Shown: one piece after another, positions 42,775 through 51,596 of the stretch
How positions within the stretch are numbered: the first letter of the stretch is position 1
How the letters are laid out: every line of letters starts with the position of its first letter
DNA from: Umezawaea sp049997955
GTDB lineage: Bacteria; Actinomycetota; Actinomycetes; Mycobacteriales; Pseudonocardiaceae
Assembly: GCA_049997955.1 (NCBI GenBank)
Contig: JAEBDY010000014.1
Coordinates: forward strand, 124,001 to 188,000
Length of the DNA stretch: 64,000 nt
Direction of reading: 5' to 3'
Notes under the pieces: model-generated
Database searches by the model: none
Seen by the model: only the letters and a program-made list of their open reading frames with translations
Told to the model about the DNA's origin: nothing
Translations under genes and position numbers: made by a program

Positions 42775-43200
42775 CTACCTCGCGGGTTCCGCGGCGTACG
42801 CGCGCAGTCGGGCGAACCACGTCGTGATGGATCGTCGGTACCCATCGGGCATGGTCAGGCCAGCCACCTCGGCTTCGGTGAACAGGCCGATCTCCTTGTG
42901 CTCGTGCGACAACACGGGTTCGGTACCGGTGTCCGGGTAGCAGCCGTAGGTCACGATGAACACGTTCTTCTCGGCCACGGCTATGTAGTACATCCAGGTG
43001 TCGAGGATCGGCCCGGTGGTGACCGTCCACCGTGTTTCCTCGGCGATCTCGCGGGCCACACATTCCTCGGGCGACTCACCGGGTTCGATGCGCCCGCCCG
43101 GCAACTCCCACTCGTCGCGTTCATTCTTCAGCAGGAGCACTTTGCCCTCGCGCACCACGACGCCCTTGATCGAGACGGGGTAGGCGAACTGGGTCGTCAA
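42775..43200 (-). CDS. NUDIX hydrolase
   Basis: A 141-residue NUDIX protein. The box reads GGRIEPGESPEECVAREIAEE followed by T-R-W in place of the usual x-G-hydrophobic, so one glycine position is changed while the metal-binding REIAEE is intact. The start is TTG at 43200 with GGAGGAC before it. Substrate is unknown. It diverges from the oxygenase gene by 130 bp. Confidence 0.88.
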   Translation of the reverse strand: MTTQFAYPVSIKGVVVREGKVLLLKNERDEWELPGGRIEPGESPEECVAREIAEETRWTVTTGPILDTWMYYIAVAEKNVFIVTYGCYPDTGTEPVLSHEHKEIGLFTEAEVAGLTMPDGYRRSITTWFARLRAYAAEPAR

Positions 43201-43278
43201 GGGTGTCCTCCGAGGTCACTGGTAGCCGCTCATCCGGCAAGGTAACACCGGCCACCACCTTCACCCGACCACGGTGTG

Positions 43279-43284
43279 TTGACA
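43279..43284 (+). promoter_or_regulatory. Candidate -35 TTGACA
   Basis: A consensus TTGACA lies 47 bp before the oxygenase start, in the divergent region. The possible -10 (GACTGT or TGTATC) is spaced 20-23 bp, longer than ideal. Confidence 0.35.
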
Positions 43285-43330
43285 ATCTGTCACTGGACGT
43301 GGCGGACTGTATCGAGTTCTCCTGATCTTC

Positions 43331-44104
43331 ATGGAACGATTGGGTGAGGGCGGGACGAGGACCGATTCGGCCGAGACCCGCTACGGCGACGCGAAACCCG
43401 ACCATGTGATCGCCGCGTTGGGCGCGCGTGGTCTGGCCTTGGTCGATGGACTCGCCACACGTTCGGAGCTCTTGCGGCTGACTCGCTCGATCGCGACCGT
43501 GGTCCCTCATCGTGACAGCGATCCCGAGGGTGTCACGACCCTGACCGACGTGGGCGAGGTGCCGAGCGGGTTCGCCGGGTTCAGCGCGGTCGCATTGAAC
43601 CCGCACACCGATTGCTCCGGTCAGGCCGGTCCGCCGGCGTTGCTGACGATGCACTGCTCGAAAGCCGCGGTCTCCGGCGGTCAGTGTGTTCTGATCGATG
43701 GCCAAGCCGTGCACGACGACCTGGCCAAGTCCGAGCCCGAAGCGCTCCGCGCGTTTCGCACTCAGCGATCGGTGCTGTTCGGGGGTGCCAGCGGGCACCT
43801 CGGCTCCATCCTCGCCAACGAGGGAGGAGGTCGACTGATCCTCCGCTTCCGACGAGACGAGCTCGCGCGGTTCTCCCCCGATGTGACGCGTTGGCTTCCG
43901 GTTCTGCACGCGGCGATCGAACGACACGCCGTCGAGTTCGACTTGGCCGTCGGACAGGGTTATGTCCTCGACAACCACCGCTGGTTGCACGGTAGGAGGG
44001 CGTTCACCGGTCAGCGAGTCGTGCATCGCGTCCACGGCAACCCGTTGCCGGAGTTGGGCATCGTCACGGGTCTGCGTTCCAGTATCGCGATGGACGTGAC
44101 GTGA
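43331..44104 (+). CDS. TauD/TfdA-like Fe(II)/2-oxoglutarate oxygenase
   Basis: A 257-residue oxygenase. The facial triad is His92-x-Asp94 in NPHTDCSG and a distal His (His220 in NHRWLHGR), with Arg nearby for 2-oxoglutarate. Such enzymes hydroxylate or desaturate small molecules or amino acids. It starts the plus-strand operon and overlaps the next gene by GTGA. No ribosome site precedes ATG 43331, so a short-leader message is possible. Substrate is unknown; the closest functional class is amino-acid or natural-product tailoring. Confidence 0.85.
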   Translation: MERLGEGGTRTDSAETRYGDAKPDHVIAALGARGLALVDGLATRSELLRLTRSIATVVPHRDSDPEGVTTLTDVGEVPSGFAGFSAVALNPHTDCSGQAGPPALLTMHCSKAAVSGGQCVLIDGQAVHDDLAKSEPEALRAFRTQRSVLFGGASGHLGSILANEGGGRLILRFRRDELARFSPDVTRWLPVLHAAIERHAVEFDLAVGQGYVLDNHRWLHGRRAFTGQRVVHRVHGNPLPELGIVTGLRSSIAMDVT

Positions 44105-44445
44105 GCGATGGCGCGGCAGTCGCCGCGTTCCCCGCTCTGGCCGGTGTCATCACCCTGCGCGAGGCGAACTGGTCATTCGTGCACCTCAACGTCATCCGCG
44201 GTGTTCCTACGACGGTGGAAGGCTTTCGGGCCTGGCCCGGAGGTTGGATCGACGCGATCCGTGTGCTGGGCGACACCGAGGCGATGGCTTTGCGCACCGA
44301 CGGCGCCGAGCCACCCGGCATCGTCTGGGAGAAGACGGGCACGCTCGCCGATGTCATCGAGGCGCTGCAAGCCTTGCCTGCTCCCGACCACCGCCTCGCA
44401 CCGCGGCTGGTCCGAGCGACTGGACCGATCCCGCGAACCCATTAA
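44101..44445 (+). CDS. Small hypothetical protein in oxygenase operon
   Basis: A 114-residue protein starting GTG in the stop of the oxygenase gene. It contains LREANWSFVHLNVIRGVPTTVEGF and GLADVIEAL-like helices, with several Trp. No motif or known domain recognised. Tight coupling to the oxygenase suggests a partner or accessory role. Confidence 0.65.
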   Translation: MSDGAAVAAFPALAGVITLREANWSFVHLNVIRGVPTTVEGFRAWPGGWIDAIRVLGDTEAMALRTDGAEPPGIVWEKTGTLADVIEALQALPAPDHRLAPRLVRATGPIPRTH

Positions 44446-44493
44446 CCAAGGAAATCCCGCGGCTCCACCCATTCCTTTGAACGGAGAACCCGA

Positions 44494-44958
44494 ATGACAT
44501 CGACCATCGCTCCACCCACGGCCACGCTGATTTCAACCATCGTGCGCGGCCGTCTGATCATGCAGTTGATCAACGAGCACAGCGGGATGACCGGTGATGA
44601 GGCCGGCCGGATCATGGACCAGGCCGTGGCGTTCCTCAAGACGTGCGTCGACCACCCTGGCCAGCACTTGCGCCCGAGCAGGAAGGTCGACCTCGGGTGG
44701 CATCAGTTCATCCTGAACACCGTCGACTACGCCGAATTCTGCCAGCGGGTGGCGGGCTACTTCATCCATCACGTGCCCGACGAGTTCACCTCTCCGCGTG
44801 GCGGGTCCGCCGAGACGACGAGGGCATTGGCCCCTACGGTGGAGGCGATGACGGCCTCCGGGTTCGAGGTCGACGCCGAGTTGTGGTCGGCGACGTCGGG
44901 TCAGTGCAGTCAGTGCCACCAGGGGTGCACCAATTGCGGCCAAGGCGACGGCAAGTAG
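44494..44958 (+). CDS. GRDP-like protein with Cys-rich C-terminal tail
   Basis: A 154-residue protein. Residues about 20-95 carry the VDLGWHQFILNT-DYAEFC-x-GYFIHHVP pattern of the bacterial glycine-rich-domain-like (GRDP, PF07173-type) family. The C-terminus has Cys138, 141, 145 and 148 as C-x2-C-x3-C-x2-C, closing with NCGQGDGK. The tail could bind a metal or be a modified peptide. It lies between the oxygenase pair and the kinase. Function is unknown. Confidence 0.7.
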   Translation: MTSTIAPPTATLISTIVRGRLIMQLINEHSGMTGDEAGRIMDQAVAFLKTCVDHPGQHLRPSRKVDLGWHQFILNTVDYAEFCQRVAGYFIHHVPDEFTSPRGGSAETTRALAPTVEAMTASGFEVDAELWSATSGQCSQCHQGCTNCGQGDGK

Positions 44959-44976
44959 ATCGAGAACGAGGAGAAG

Positions 44977-45840
44977 ATGACAACCCGCCATGCTTGGAAC
45001 GACCTGCCCGATGCCGCCAGGCAGGCAGTGGAGCACCACATCGGGCACGTGCTCAAATCCGAGTCGACTCCCGGTGGCCGGAACTCCGAGTTGTCGGAGA
45101 CCCTGCGGACCGAGCACGGCTCCGTCTTCTGCAAGGGGATCACGACCGACTCCCCCATCGTCTACATGCACAAGAACGAGATCCTGGTGAACCCGTTCCT
45201 GCCCGATGGGGTTACTCCACGACTGTTGTGGCGCGTCGAAATCGCGGGGTGGCTGCTGCTCGGATACGAGCACCTGTCCGGGCACCACGCCGACCTCTCC
45301 CCCGGCTCCGAACACCTGTCCCTTGTAGCGGAGGCGGTGGCTAAGATCGGCAGCGTCGTCCCTCCTTCGGATTTTATTGCCCCGCGGTCCATGTCCAACC
45401 GGTGGGCTCACGCGTTGACCAAGGAACTCGAGTTCTCTCCATTCGACAACGCGGACTCGTGGTCCGCTAACAACGCCGACCTGCTCGTCACGCTGGCAAC
45501 CCGAGTACCGTCCTACATGGACGGTTTCAGCCTCATCCACTCCGACCTGAACCCCGCCAACTTCCTGGTGTCCGAACGCGCCCAGGTCGTCGACTGGGCG
45601 TGGTGGCAGGTCGGCGCCCCGTGGTTCGACCCGGCCTACCTGGTCATCCGCCTCATCGCCGAAGGCCATACCCCGACATCGGCGGAGAACTGGGCGCAGC
45701 AGTTCGACAGCTTCGCCCAAGCACCTCTCGACGCGATCACCGCGTTCGCTGCTTCCGCGGTCTGTATGTGGGAGCGCAGATTCCCTCGAACCGCACCTAC
45801 CAAGGCCGCTCGGCAGTGGGTGCGGTACCGGATCGACTGA
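44977..45840 (+). CDS. APH-like phosphotransferase
   Basis: A 287-residue aminoglycoside phosphotransferase-fold kinase. The Brenner motif is HSDLNPANFL, with catalytic Asp190 and Asn195, followed by VVDWAWW with metal-binding Asp206. The N-lobe is present though divergent. Substrate may be an aminoglycoside, a choline-like or a cluster-specific small molecule; nothing here shows resistance. It ends the operon, 18 bp after the GRDP-like gene. Confidence 0.8.
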   Translation: MTTRHAWNDLPDAARQAVEHHIGHVLKSESTPGGRNSELSETLRTEHGSVFCKGITTDSPIVYMHKNEILVNPFLPDGVTPRLLWRVEIAGWLLLGYEHLSGHHADLSPGSEHLSLVAEAVAKIGSVVPPSDFIAPRSMSNRWAHALTKELEFSPFDNADSWSANNADLLVTLATRVPSYMDGFSLIHSDLNPANFLVSERAQVVDWAWWQVGAPWFDPAYLVIRLIAEGHTPTSAENWAQQFDSFAQAPLDAITAFAASAVCMWERRFPRTAPTKAARQWVRYRID

Positions 45841-45992
45841 CAGTCACTTGGCTGCGTTCGACGAAGAACGGCTCAGTCTCGAGGGACCTCATTGGCTGCG
45901 GTGACTACTCAGCTGGCCTTGCCCCGTCATGACGCCCGAGGAGCTGGATCGGCCTGGCGACGGCGTTCGAGGAACACCGTGTCGCGCCACCG

Positions 45993-46186
45993 GCGAAGCC
46001 CACGCACGACAAGTCCTCAAGACCTACGAACACCACTACAACCGGCACCGACCCCACCAAGCCCGTGAGCAACTACCACCCGAGGCTCAGCAACACCCCG
46101 CCGCGATACACGACCTCGACACCCGCAGAGTGCTCCGCACCCGCATCCTCGGCGGCCTCATCAACGAATACACACAGGCCGCCTGA
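45993..46186 (+). pseudogene. 3' remnant of integrase-core transposase
   Basis: The fragment reads LKTYEHHYNRHRPHQAREQ then LDTRRVLRTRILGGLINEYTQAA-stop, the C-terminal end of a DDE integrase-core transposase. Nothing upstream in the same frame continues the catalytic core. A second copy of the same end, more decayed, lies at 55690-55792. Confidence 0.75.
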
Positions 46187-46194
46187 CCAGCAGC

Positions 46195-47115
46195 GATGAC
46201 TTTTCGAGCGGCACAGGATGGCGGTGATGCTGGACAGCTGATGGGACAGACCGTATCGAGTGGCGCGCGACGCGGCTTCATCCAGCGTGCTCAGGCCTTG
46301 CCCAGCGGTGTGGCGGTCGGACAGCAGGATGTGGGCGTGGGCGGTGTCCAGCCTGACCCGTTGCATGGGCGTGTCGACGACGGCGGCCGTGCGGGCGGTG
46401 TCGATGTGGCGCACGCCGCGCCGAGGTCGCCGGCGCCGCAGTAGGCCAGCGCGAGCTTCTGCTGGGACACTGCCCAGTCCTCGGGTTCGTCGAGCTCGTC
46501 GAAGGCTTGTGACGCGGCGGTCATCGCTTCCAACACCACGTCGAGGTTGCCGTCGTTGTTCTTGCTCAGCGCGGTGCCCACCCACAGGCGAGCGCGGGTG
46601 CGGTCCCGGTCGCTGAGGCGATGATCCTCGGCCAGCACGGCGTAGTCGCGAGCGGCGGATTCCACGTGCCCGGACATCTCCGCGATGACGACCTGGGTGA
46701 GTTCGACCTGAGCCGTGCGACGAGGGCTGCCCAGCGACCGGAACAGACGATGTGCGGTGCGGTAGGTGCTGTCCGCCGAGTGCGGGCCACGTAATCTGTC
46801 TTGGTCGCGGTGGATGTCGCCGAGGACCACGAGCGTGCGCGCGTAGAGCCGCAGGCCGTGGCGGTCGAGGTCGGCCGGGCTGAATCGGAGGAGCCAGCGC
46901 TGCGCCAGGCGTGCGGCGAGGGCGAAGGCGAACTTCTGCTGGTCCACGCACGTCGCGGCGCGGGTCAGGTCGTCGAGCCAGGTGGCCTGGTCCCACACCT
47001 CGACGGGATCGTGGACGGCGATCCCGGTCGTCGTGGCGTGCTCGTCGACCAGCCGTTGGAATCGTTGCTGTGCGGCGGGCTCAGCACGGGTGAGTGCAGT
47101 GTCGAGGATGGCCTA
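46195..47115 (-). pseudogene. Truncated, frameshifted TPR regulator remnant
   Basis: The coding signal on the minus strand begins around 47115 without a start codon or helix-turn-helix. It runs through HATTTGIAVHDP and TPR-like helices (TWLDDLTRAATCVDQQKFAF), then shifts frame near 46430 and continues as RHIDTARTAAVVDTP to about 46200, where the transposase remnant begins. The parent resembles the helical sensory part of XRE/TPR regulators. N-terminal loss plus a frameshift indicate a dead gene. Confidence 0.7.
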
Positions 47116-47212
47116 GCATCGCGCAACCCGACCAGCACGAACGACATTTTCGACCATCACATATCCAATGACTCGGAAATGAACCGCTACGTGGGCCGAC
47201 TCCGAGTCTTCG

Positions 47213-47758
47213 TCATGCGTCCTTACTATCCGGCAATTCATCCTGATACTCGTGATATGTGACCTGAAAAAACTCAAAGAAGTTGTCGTAAGGTTCGGAG
47301 TCCTCCCAAGGCAGCCATAGCACGGGGTGTCCACCATTGACAATGGGGCCATCTTTCCAAATAGCGAACACAGTAGCGGTATCTCGACTCTGGGTAATTG
47401 GGTAAATCTGATCGCGTGACGGCACAATGCCAGGTTCCGGCAGCGCAGAGTAGTAGGCATCGAGTGTCCGATTGATATCATCCCACGCGGCCCCTTGGCC
47501 AAGTTCGTCGGCACCAAGAAGGCTATTACTGAGATAAAACTGGGGCCACCCGTTACCGTAACTGAGAAACTCACGGTGTTGCGGATCTAGTGAGTGCCCC
47601 AGCCGTCTTTCGGCGGCAGCAAGTTCAGCAGGAGTGGCAGCCAAATGCGGCACGGTGTAGGGGTAGAGATCGTCGACCTCTGCCACACGGCGCCGCAGTA
47701 CGGCCATCTCGGCGATGAGGTCGGGCCAGGGCGGTATGTTGCCAACCGATTGCGTCAT
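47213..47758 (-). CDS. SMI1/KNR4-family immunity protein
   Basis: A 181-residue protein of the SMI1/KNR4 superfamily, whose bacterial members neutralise polymorphic toxins. ATPAELAAAERRLGHSLDPQ with YGNGWPQFYLSNSLLGADEL is the typical core. Start ATG 47758 follows GAGGAG. It lies just downstream of the toxin-like gene on the same strand, as expected for an immunity gene. Composition is a little AT-richer than its surroundings. Confidence 0.85.
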   Translation of the reverse strand: MTQSVGNIPPWPDLIAEMAVLRRRVAEVDDLYPYTVPHLAATPAELAAAERRLGHSLDPQHREFLSYGNGWPQFYLSNSLLGADELGQGAAWDDINRTLDAYYSALPEPGIVPSRDQIYPITQSRDTATVFAIWKDGPIVNGGHPVLWLPWEDSEPYDNFFEFFQVTYHEYQDELPDSKDA

Positions 47759-47812
47759 GAAACGCTGACTCCTCAATTCTTTGATATCGACTGTTCCAAA
47801 ACCATCCGGATA

Positions 47813-48424
47813 CTACGGTGATTTAGGGTATTCAACCTCGAATCCAGTGGGTTTGTAACCCACCGGGTAACCATTTACTTGGCCAGCTAGTGAACTGTTG
47901 ACACGTTTGTCCATATCCTGCCACTCGTGGGGCTCACCCTTGCCCATCCAGGTGGCGTCCGGCACATGCCCAGCGACTCCCGTATACGGCGCTCCCGCCG
48001 CGTCGGCACGTGCCCGTTCCCTGGCTGCAGCTTTTTCCGCCTCTCTGCGAACACCGTTCTTGGTGGTGGGGACCCGGCCGGTCTTGGATAAAGCATTGGC
48101 TGCGACTGCGCGGTTAGCGCCCTCAACGTAACGTTCGACCTGTTTGATCTCCGCTGGGGTCGCTCCAGGCGGGACCTTGACCGTCACCGGTCCGGACATA
48201 TTGCTTGCAGAGGCCGAAGTGGATGTCGTCGGATTGCGCACGGCAGGCGGAGCAGGAGCGGTAGGGACGTTTCGTATAGGTCCTCCGTTACCAGTGGCAC
48301 CGGTGTCGGCACGACGCAGTGCCTGCCGAGTGCGTTGAGATGTCTCGACGATGTCGTCGGTAATTTTTTCAAGGTTGCGCATCGCCTCAGGCACCATCTT
48401 CATTGCCTTGGAGATCTTCCCCAT
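47813..48424 (-). CDS. Putative polymorphic toxin domain protein
   Basis: A 203-residue protein. The N-terminal 40 residues form a helix, followed by a Pro/Ser linker, and the C-terminal 80 residues (AGHVPDATWMGKGEPHEW, GYPVGYKPTGFEVEY) look like a compact toxin domain of nuclease or related type, with conserved His, Asp and Gly positions. The exact toxin family is not identified. It starts seven bases after the WXG-type gene, giving a split effector. The next gene is the SMI1 immunity protein. Confidence 0.65.
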   Translation of the reverse strand: MGKISKAMKMVPEAMRNLEKITDDIVETSQRTRQALRRADTGATGNGGPIRNVPTAPAPPAVRNPTTSTSASASNMSGPVTVKVPPGATPAEIKQVERYVEGANRAVAANALSKTGRVPTTKNGVRREAEKAAARERARADAAGAPYTGVAGHVPDATWMGKGEPHEWQDMDKRVNSSLAGQVNGYPVGYKPTGFEVEYPKSP

Positions 48425-48430
48425 GTCCGC

Positions 48431-49039
48431 CTAGATCCATTCTGCGATGAGCATCACCAAGTCGGCAATGATCAAAGGTAATCCCAGACCCAGTGAGGCT
48501 CCGGCGCTCGCCAACCAGATCGGTAAGCGCTTGATGATGATCCCGACTAGCTCAGCAATCAGTTCTTGCACGATGACTCGCACACCGGCCACCACTTGGC
48601 CTGCTGTCTGGACAGCGTTGGCGACGCCGTCGGCCGAGGCGGCCGAGGCCGTCACCCCGTCATACTGTTCAGCGGCTTGGGCGCGGTAGGCATCGCCGGT
48701 CTGGCCACTCCACGCCGAGGTATCGTTATTGACGTAGTTGCGCAAGTCGACGGCGTTGTCTGCAACGGTTTGGGCATGTCGGCGCCATTGCTCGGCGTAC
48801 GCCTGGATGGCAGCAGGATCACCAGCGAACATGTCCAATGCTTCTCTCAACGGCTGGACGTGTTCCATCAACCACGCCACGCCTGTACTGACTAGCGCGT
48901 CCACGGGGTTGGCGATGGCGCCCAGAACGTCCAGGCCAGCCCCCGCGCCCGCCTCAGACCAGTTGCCCGAGGCGATCGTCGCGGACAGTGTTTCAATGCT
49001 GTCGGTCAAACCGGTGCCAGCGGTGCTCTGCTCACTCAC
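48431..49039 (-). CDS. WXG100-like type VII effector N-terminal protein
   Basis: A 202-residue helical protein. SAWSGQTGDAYRAQA contains the W-x-G turn between two helices, as in WXG100/LXG-type domains that target proteins to the type VII (ESX) export machine. A C-terminal hydrophobic helix pair (LASAGASLGLGLPLIIADLV) may insert in membranes. GTG at 49039 overlaps the EspC stop. It ends where the toxin gene begins, so the pair probably acts as one effector. Confidence 0.75.
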   Translation of the reverse strand: MSEQSTAGTGLTDSIETLSATIASGNWSEAGAGAGLDVLGAIANPVDALVSTGVAWLMEHVQPLREALDMFAGDPAAIQAYAEQWRRHAQTVADNAVDLRNYVNNDTSAWSGQTGDAYRAQAAEQYDGVTASAASADGVANAVQTAGQVVAGVRVIVQELIAELVGIIIKRLPIWLASAGASLGLGLPLIIADLVMLIAEWI

Positions 49040-49353
49040 AGGACTCCCTCCAAGCGGGTAAAGCCGTTCTGTCCCTGGCTGTCTGCGCTGTAGTACGTCT
49101 CGAGGGTGCTTCCCATAATGTTCGCGGTCTGGTCGATGGACTCGGCTCCGGCATCAATGACCAGCGCCGCCTCGTCAACCATGGGCTGCAGCAGTGCAGG
49201 AATGAAACTGCCGATCAAGCCGAACGCGTTGGGCGGAACACCCATGCTCCTGACGGCACCACCGGCCTCAGCGAGTATTGACGACACGCCACCGAGATGT
49301 TGCCGGTGAGCATGCAGTTCGTCAGTTAGGTAACTATAGCCCTGGCCTGCCAC
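49036..49353 (-). CDS. EspC-like type VII secretion protein
   Basis: A 105-residue helical protein of the ESX EspC/type VII target kind, with GYSYLTDELHAHRQHLGGVS at the N-terminus and a Tyr-rich C-terminal segment. GTG at 49353 follows GAGGAGG. It heads the minus-strand effector operon. EspC-type proteins are co-secreted or act as chaperones with WXG effectors. Confidence 0.7.
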   Translation of the reverse strand: MAGQGYSYLTDELHAHRQHLGGVSSILAEAGGAVRSMGVPPNAFGLIGSFIPALLQPMVDEAALVIDAGAESIDQTANIMGSTLETYYSADSQGQNGFTRLEGVL

Positions 49354-49470
49354 AACTCCTCCTCACTGTCCGCTACAGTCGATGACTCGATGAAGCATAA
49401 GCGTGGTGAGGCGGCGGCCGAGTCGGTTCGCCGCAGACACGGGTGACCTTGACCCAGAAGGACTAGTGCG

Positions 49471-49944
49471 ATGCCCAGCAGCGGCCCAGCCGACATGGAG
49501 CGGTCAATAGAACGGTGGGCTGCACAAGTCCACGCCAAAGCAGAGACCTATAAGACTCTGACCAGCGAAATGAGCAAGATCACCGGACGAAGCGAGGCTG
49601 CCAACGGTGCTATCAGGGTCACGGTCAACCAGGCTGGCCTTGTCACGGACCTTTCGCTGTCCGACGACGTACGCTCCATGCGCGGCAGCCGTCTGTCCGC
49701 CGAGATCATGACCGCAATCCGGCGAGCGCAAGCCGCCCTCGGTGATCAAGTAGTCGATCTGATGAAGCAACGTGTTGGCGACGACGCCGAGACCATTGCC
49801 ACAATCGCCAGCAGTTACGCTCAACAGTTCCCCTCGCCCGATCCTCAGCAGAACAACGACAAGTCCGCGCACCGCGCCACCTTGGAAGGTGAGGAATTGT
49901 CAGATCCCTACTTTGATCACCAGAATCAACAACGTTGGCGGTGA
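49471..49944 (+). CDS. YbaB/EbfC-family DNA-binding protein
   Basis: A 157-residue protein with an N-terminal coiled-coil and a YbaB-like core (AANGAIRVTVNQAGLVTDLSL). In actinomycetes a YbaB gene normally opens the EspC-WXG-toxin operon in the same direction. Here it is divergent by 117 bp, perhaps through rearrangement. ATG at 49471 follows GAAGGA. The acidic C-terminus ends in a short basic run. Confidence 0.75.
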   Translation: MPSSGPADMERSIERWAAQVHAKAETYKTLTSEMSKITGRSEAANGAIRVTVNQAGLVTDLSLSDDVRSMRGSRLSAEIMTAIRRAQAALGDQVVDLMKQRVGDDAETIATIASSYAQQFPSPDPQQNNDKSAHRATLEGEELSDPYFDHQNQQRWR

Positions 49945-50019
49945 CTACACATGGACGGGATTTTGGCAAGCACAGGTGCAGGGCTGTCAACTGCGCCTGT
50001 TCGACCGGCACCTCGACGG

Positions 50020-50345
50020 GACGGCTGGAGCTGGTCCCGCACCGCACCGCGCTGATTCCCGAGGTCACCGGGCTCAACGTTGAATCGGGTCTGGTTGCCT
50101 TCCAGCTCGAGCAACTGGCCCTGGCCAGCGAGGTGTGGTCATCGGGCAACACCGCCGCCAAGCGACGAACCAAGCTGGCCAGCTACCTGGCCACGGGTGT
50201 CGAGCGCCTTTGGATCGTCGATCTCGACGACGCTGGCACGACCGTGACCACCCACCGTCTGCGGCTGGGCGCCTATACGCCCGAGAACGTCGTCAAGCCG
50301 AGCGGCCCCGACACTGTGCCTGCCGAAAACCTCATTCATTCAGGT
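50020..50345 (+). pseudogene. Uma2-family nuclease remnant
   Basis: The stretch GRLELVPHRTALIPEVTGLN, then SEVWSSGNTAAKRRTKLASY and GVERLWIVDLDDAGT, matches the C-terminal half of Uma2 (DUF820) nucleases, common in actinomycetes. The N-terminal half is missing and the frame runs out near 50345-50405. It lies immediately after the YbaB gene. Confidence 0.65.
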
Positions 50346-50479
50346 ATAGGCGGTCTATCGCGACCGTGCACGGAAGCGGTCGCGATCCCGCGCTGCTGCT
50401 GGTAAGGACTGGTGGAACGGGGCCAAGACAGAGGAAGATCAAGAACCACGCGCCCAGCCAGTACCCGGTGGGGCAGGAC
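50346..50479. other. Junction of decayed fragments
   Basis: No gene is visible between the Uma2 remnant and the NTPase remnant. Frames change every few dozen bases. Confidence 0.4.
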
Positions 50480-51240
50480 GATCGGCTTCAACGCCCAGCG
50501 CTTGCGGATGTCGTGCAGTCTAATCCGCTTCTGACGTACCGGCGAGCTTTAGCCAGCGAGTCGAAGGTGGCGCTCCACATCCGCTCTTGGGTCAAGTCCA
50601 GGGTGAACACCTCGTCAATGGTGGTGGCGAGGAAGCCACTCGCGCGCCCAGCGTGTCCTGGAGTTGGCGCACTCGGTGCGAGACGTCTGCGTGTACGCCT
50701 AAAGTCTTCAGGCTCGCTGACGTCGGGCGCCGCGGCTGCTCATCGAGTAAGCAGCAAGGCAGTGATACCGCCGTGGTTCTCGACGCCGATCAGGGCGTCT
50801 CCTGTGGTCTTGCAGGCTCGACCCAGCTCGGCGTCCACGAGCTCTTGCACCACCACGTCGATCGGTCGTCCTGCCCGGCGCCCGTGGTCCATGATCATCC
50901 GCGCGGCGCGAACAACTGCCTGGCGAGACCGCCGGAGAAGACGTAAGCCAGCGCCTGGAACTGTTCGGGCAATCCGATCACATAGCGGCGCAGCAGCTTC
51001 TGCGTGCGTCGAAAGTTCAGGTAGTCAACCCGAACGATCTCGTTGAAGACACTGCGCATGCCGGCACCGGACAGCTCGAAGTCGAACTGGACTTCGGTGG
51101 AGACCGACACCAGGAAGTAGCAGCCGGGCATGTGAAAGACCGCTTGAGCTCGTTGAGAAACCGCCGCGCGTCTTCCCTGTCGCACCGCTGCACCAGCTCC
51201 CGCCGTCAGCTTCATCTACCAGTAAGTCCGGAAACGGTGC
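50480..51240 (-). pseudogene. KAP-like P-loop NTPase remnant
   Basis: On the minus strand, pieces of one protein can be read in three frames: CDREDARRFLNEL, then FHMPGCYFLVSVSTEVQFDF and RYVIGLPEQFQALAYVFSGG, then AARMIMDHGRRAGRPIDVVV, DALIGVENHGGITALLL and EVFTLDLTQERMWSATFDSL. These fit the region from Walker B to the end of a KAP-type P-loop NTPase. The P-loop part is absent and at least two frameshifts and a stop occur. Confidence 0.6.
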
Positions 51241-51345
51241 TGCGCTGGCACCGAGACCTACTCGCGCACCGCCACGCGGCCAGGTCTCACCCCAAGCGCC
51301 CCGGCCGATCGCAGACAGTACGGTCACTTTCGGCTAGCCCAAGGA
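51222..51345 (+). pseudogene. 5'-region fragment of integrase-core transposase
   Basis: VSPETVLRWHRDLLAHRHAA followed by RSHPKRPGRSQTVRS is the N-terminal helix-turn-helix part of integrase-core transposases, probably the same family as the 3' remnants at 45993 and 55690. It is truncated on both sides and overlaps the decayed NTPase end. Confidence 0.65.
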
Positions 51346-51430
51346 TCAAGGTGCAGGCTGGCCGTGATACTGCTCGCGATCAGGGTTCACATACCCAGAT
51401 TTCGCCGCAGATAACAGGTACTATCCGCCC

Positions 51431-51595
51431 ATGTCGTTCTGGGAGGTCGCGGCTCCGACCTGGCTGCAAGGCGTCGGAACGGTCGGTGCGTTCACGACAG
51501 GTGGGATAATCCTGCTCCGTGAATTGCGGAAAGATCGTGGTCAGCAGGAAGTTCAAGAGCGAAGGCAGGCCGCAGCGGTCTCGGCCTGGCTGTGA
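51431..51595 (+). pseudogene. Truncated membrane protein, N-terminal 54 residues
   Basis: The frame starts MSFWEVAAPTWLQGVGTVGA, has one membrane helix, then a charged helix (LLRELRKDRGQQEVQERRQA), and stops at 51595. Full-length relatives in actinomycetes, as I recall them, continue for about 150 residues with the same opening. It is cut off where the recombinase fragment begins. Confidence 0.55.
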
Positions 51596-51596
51596 G

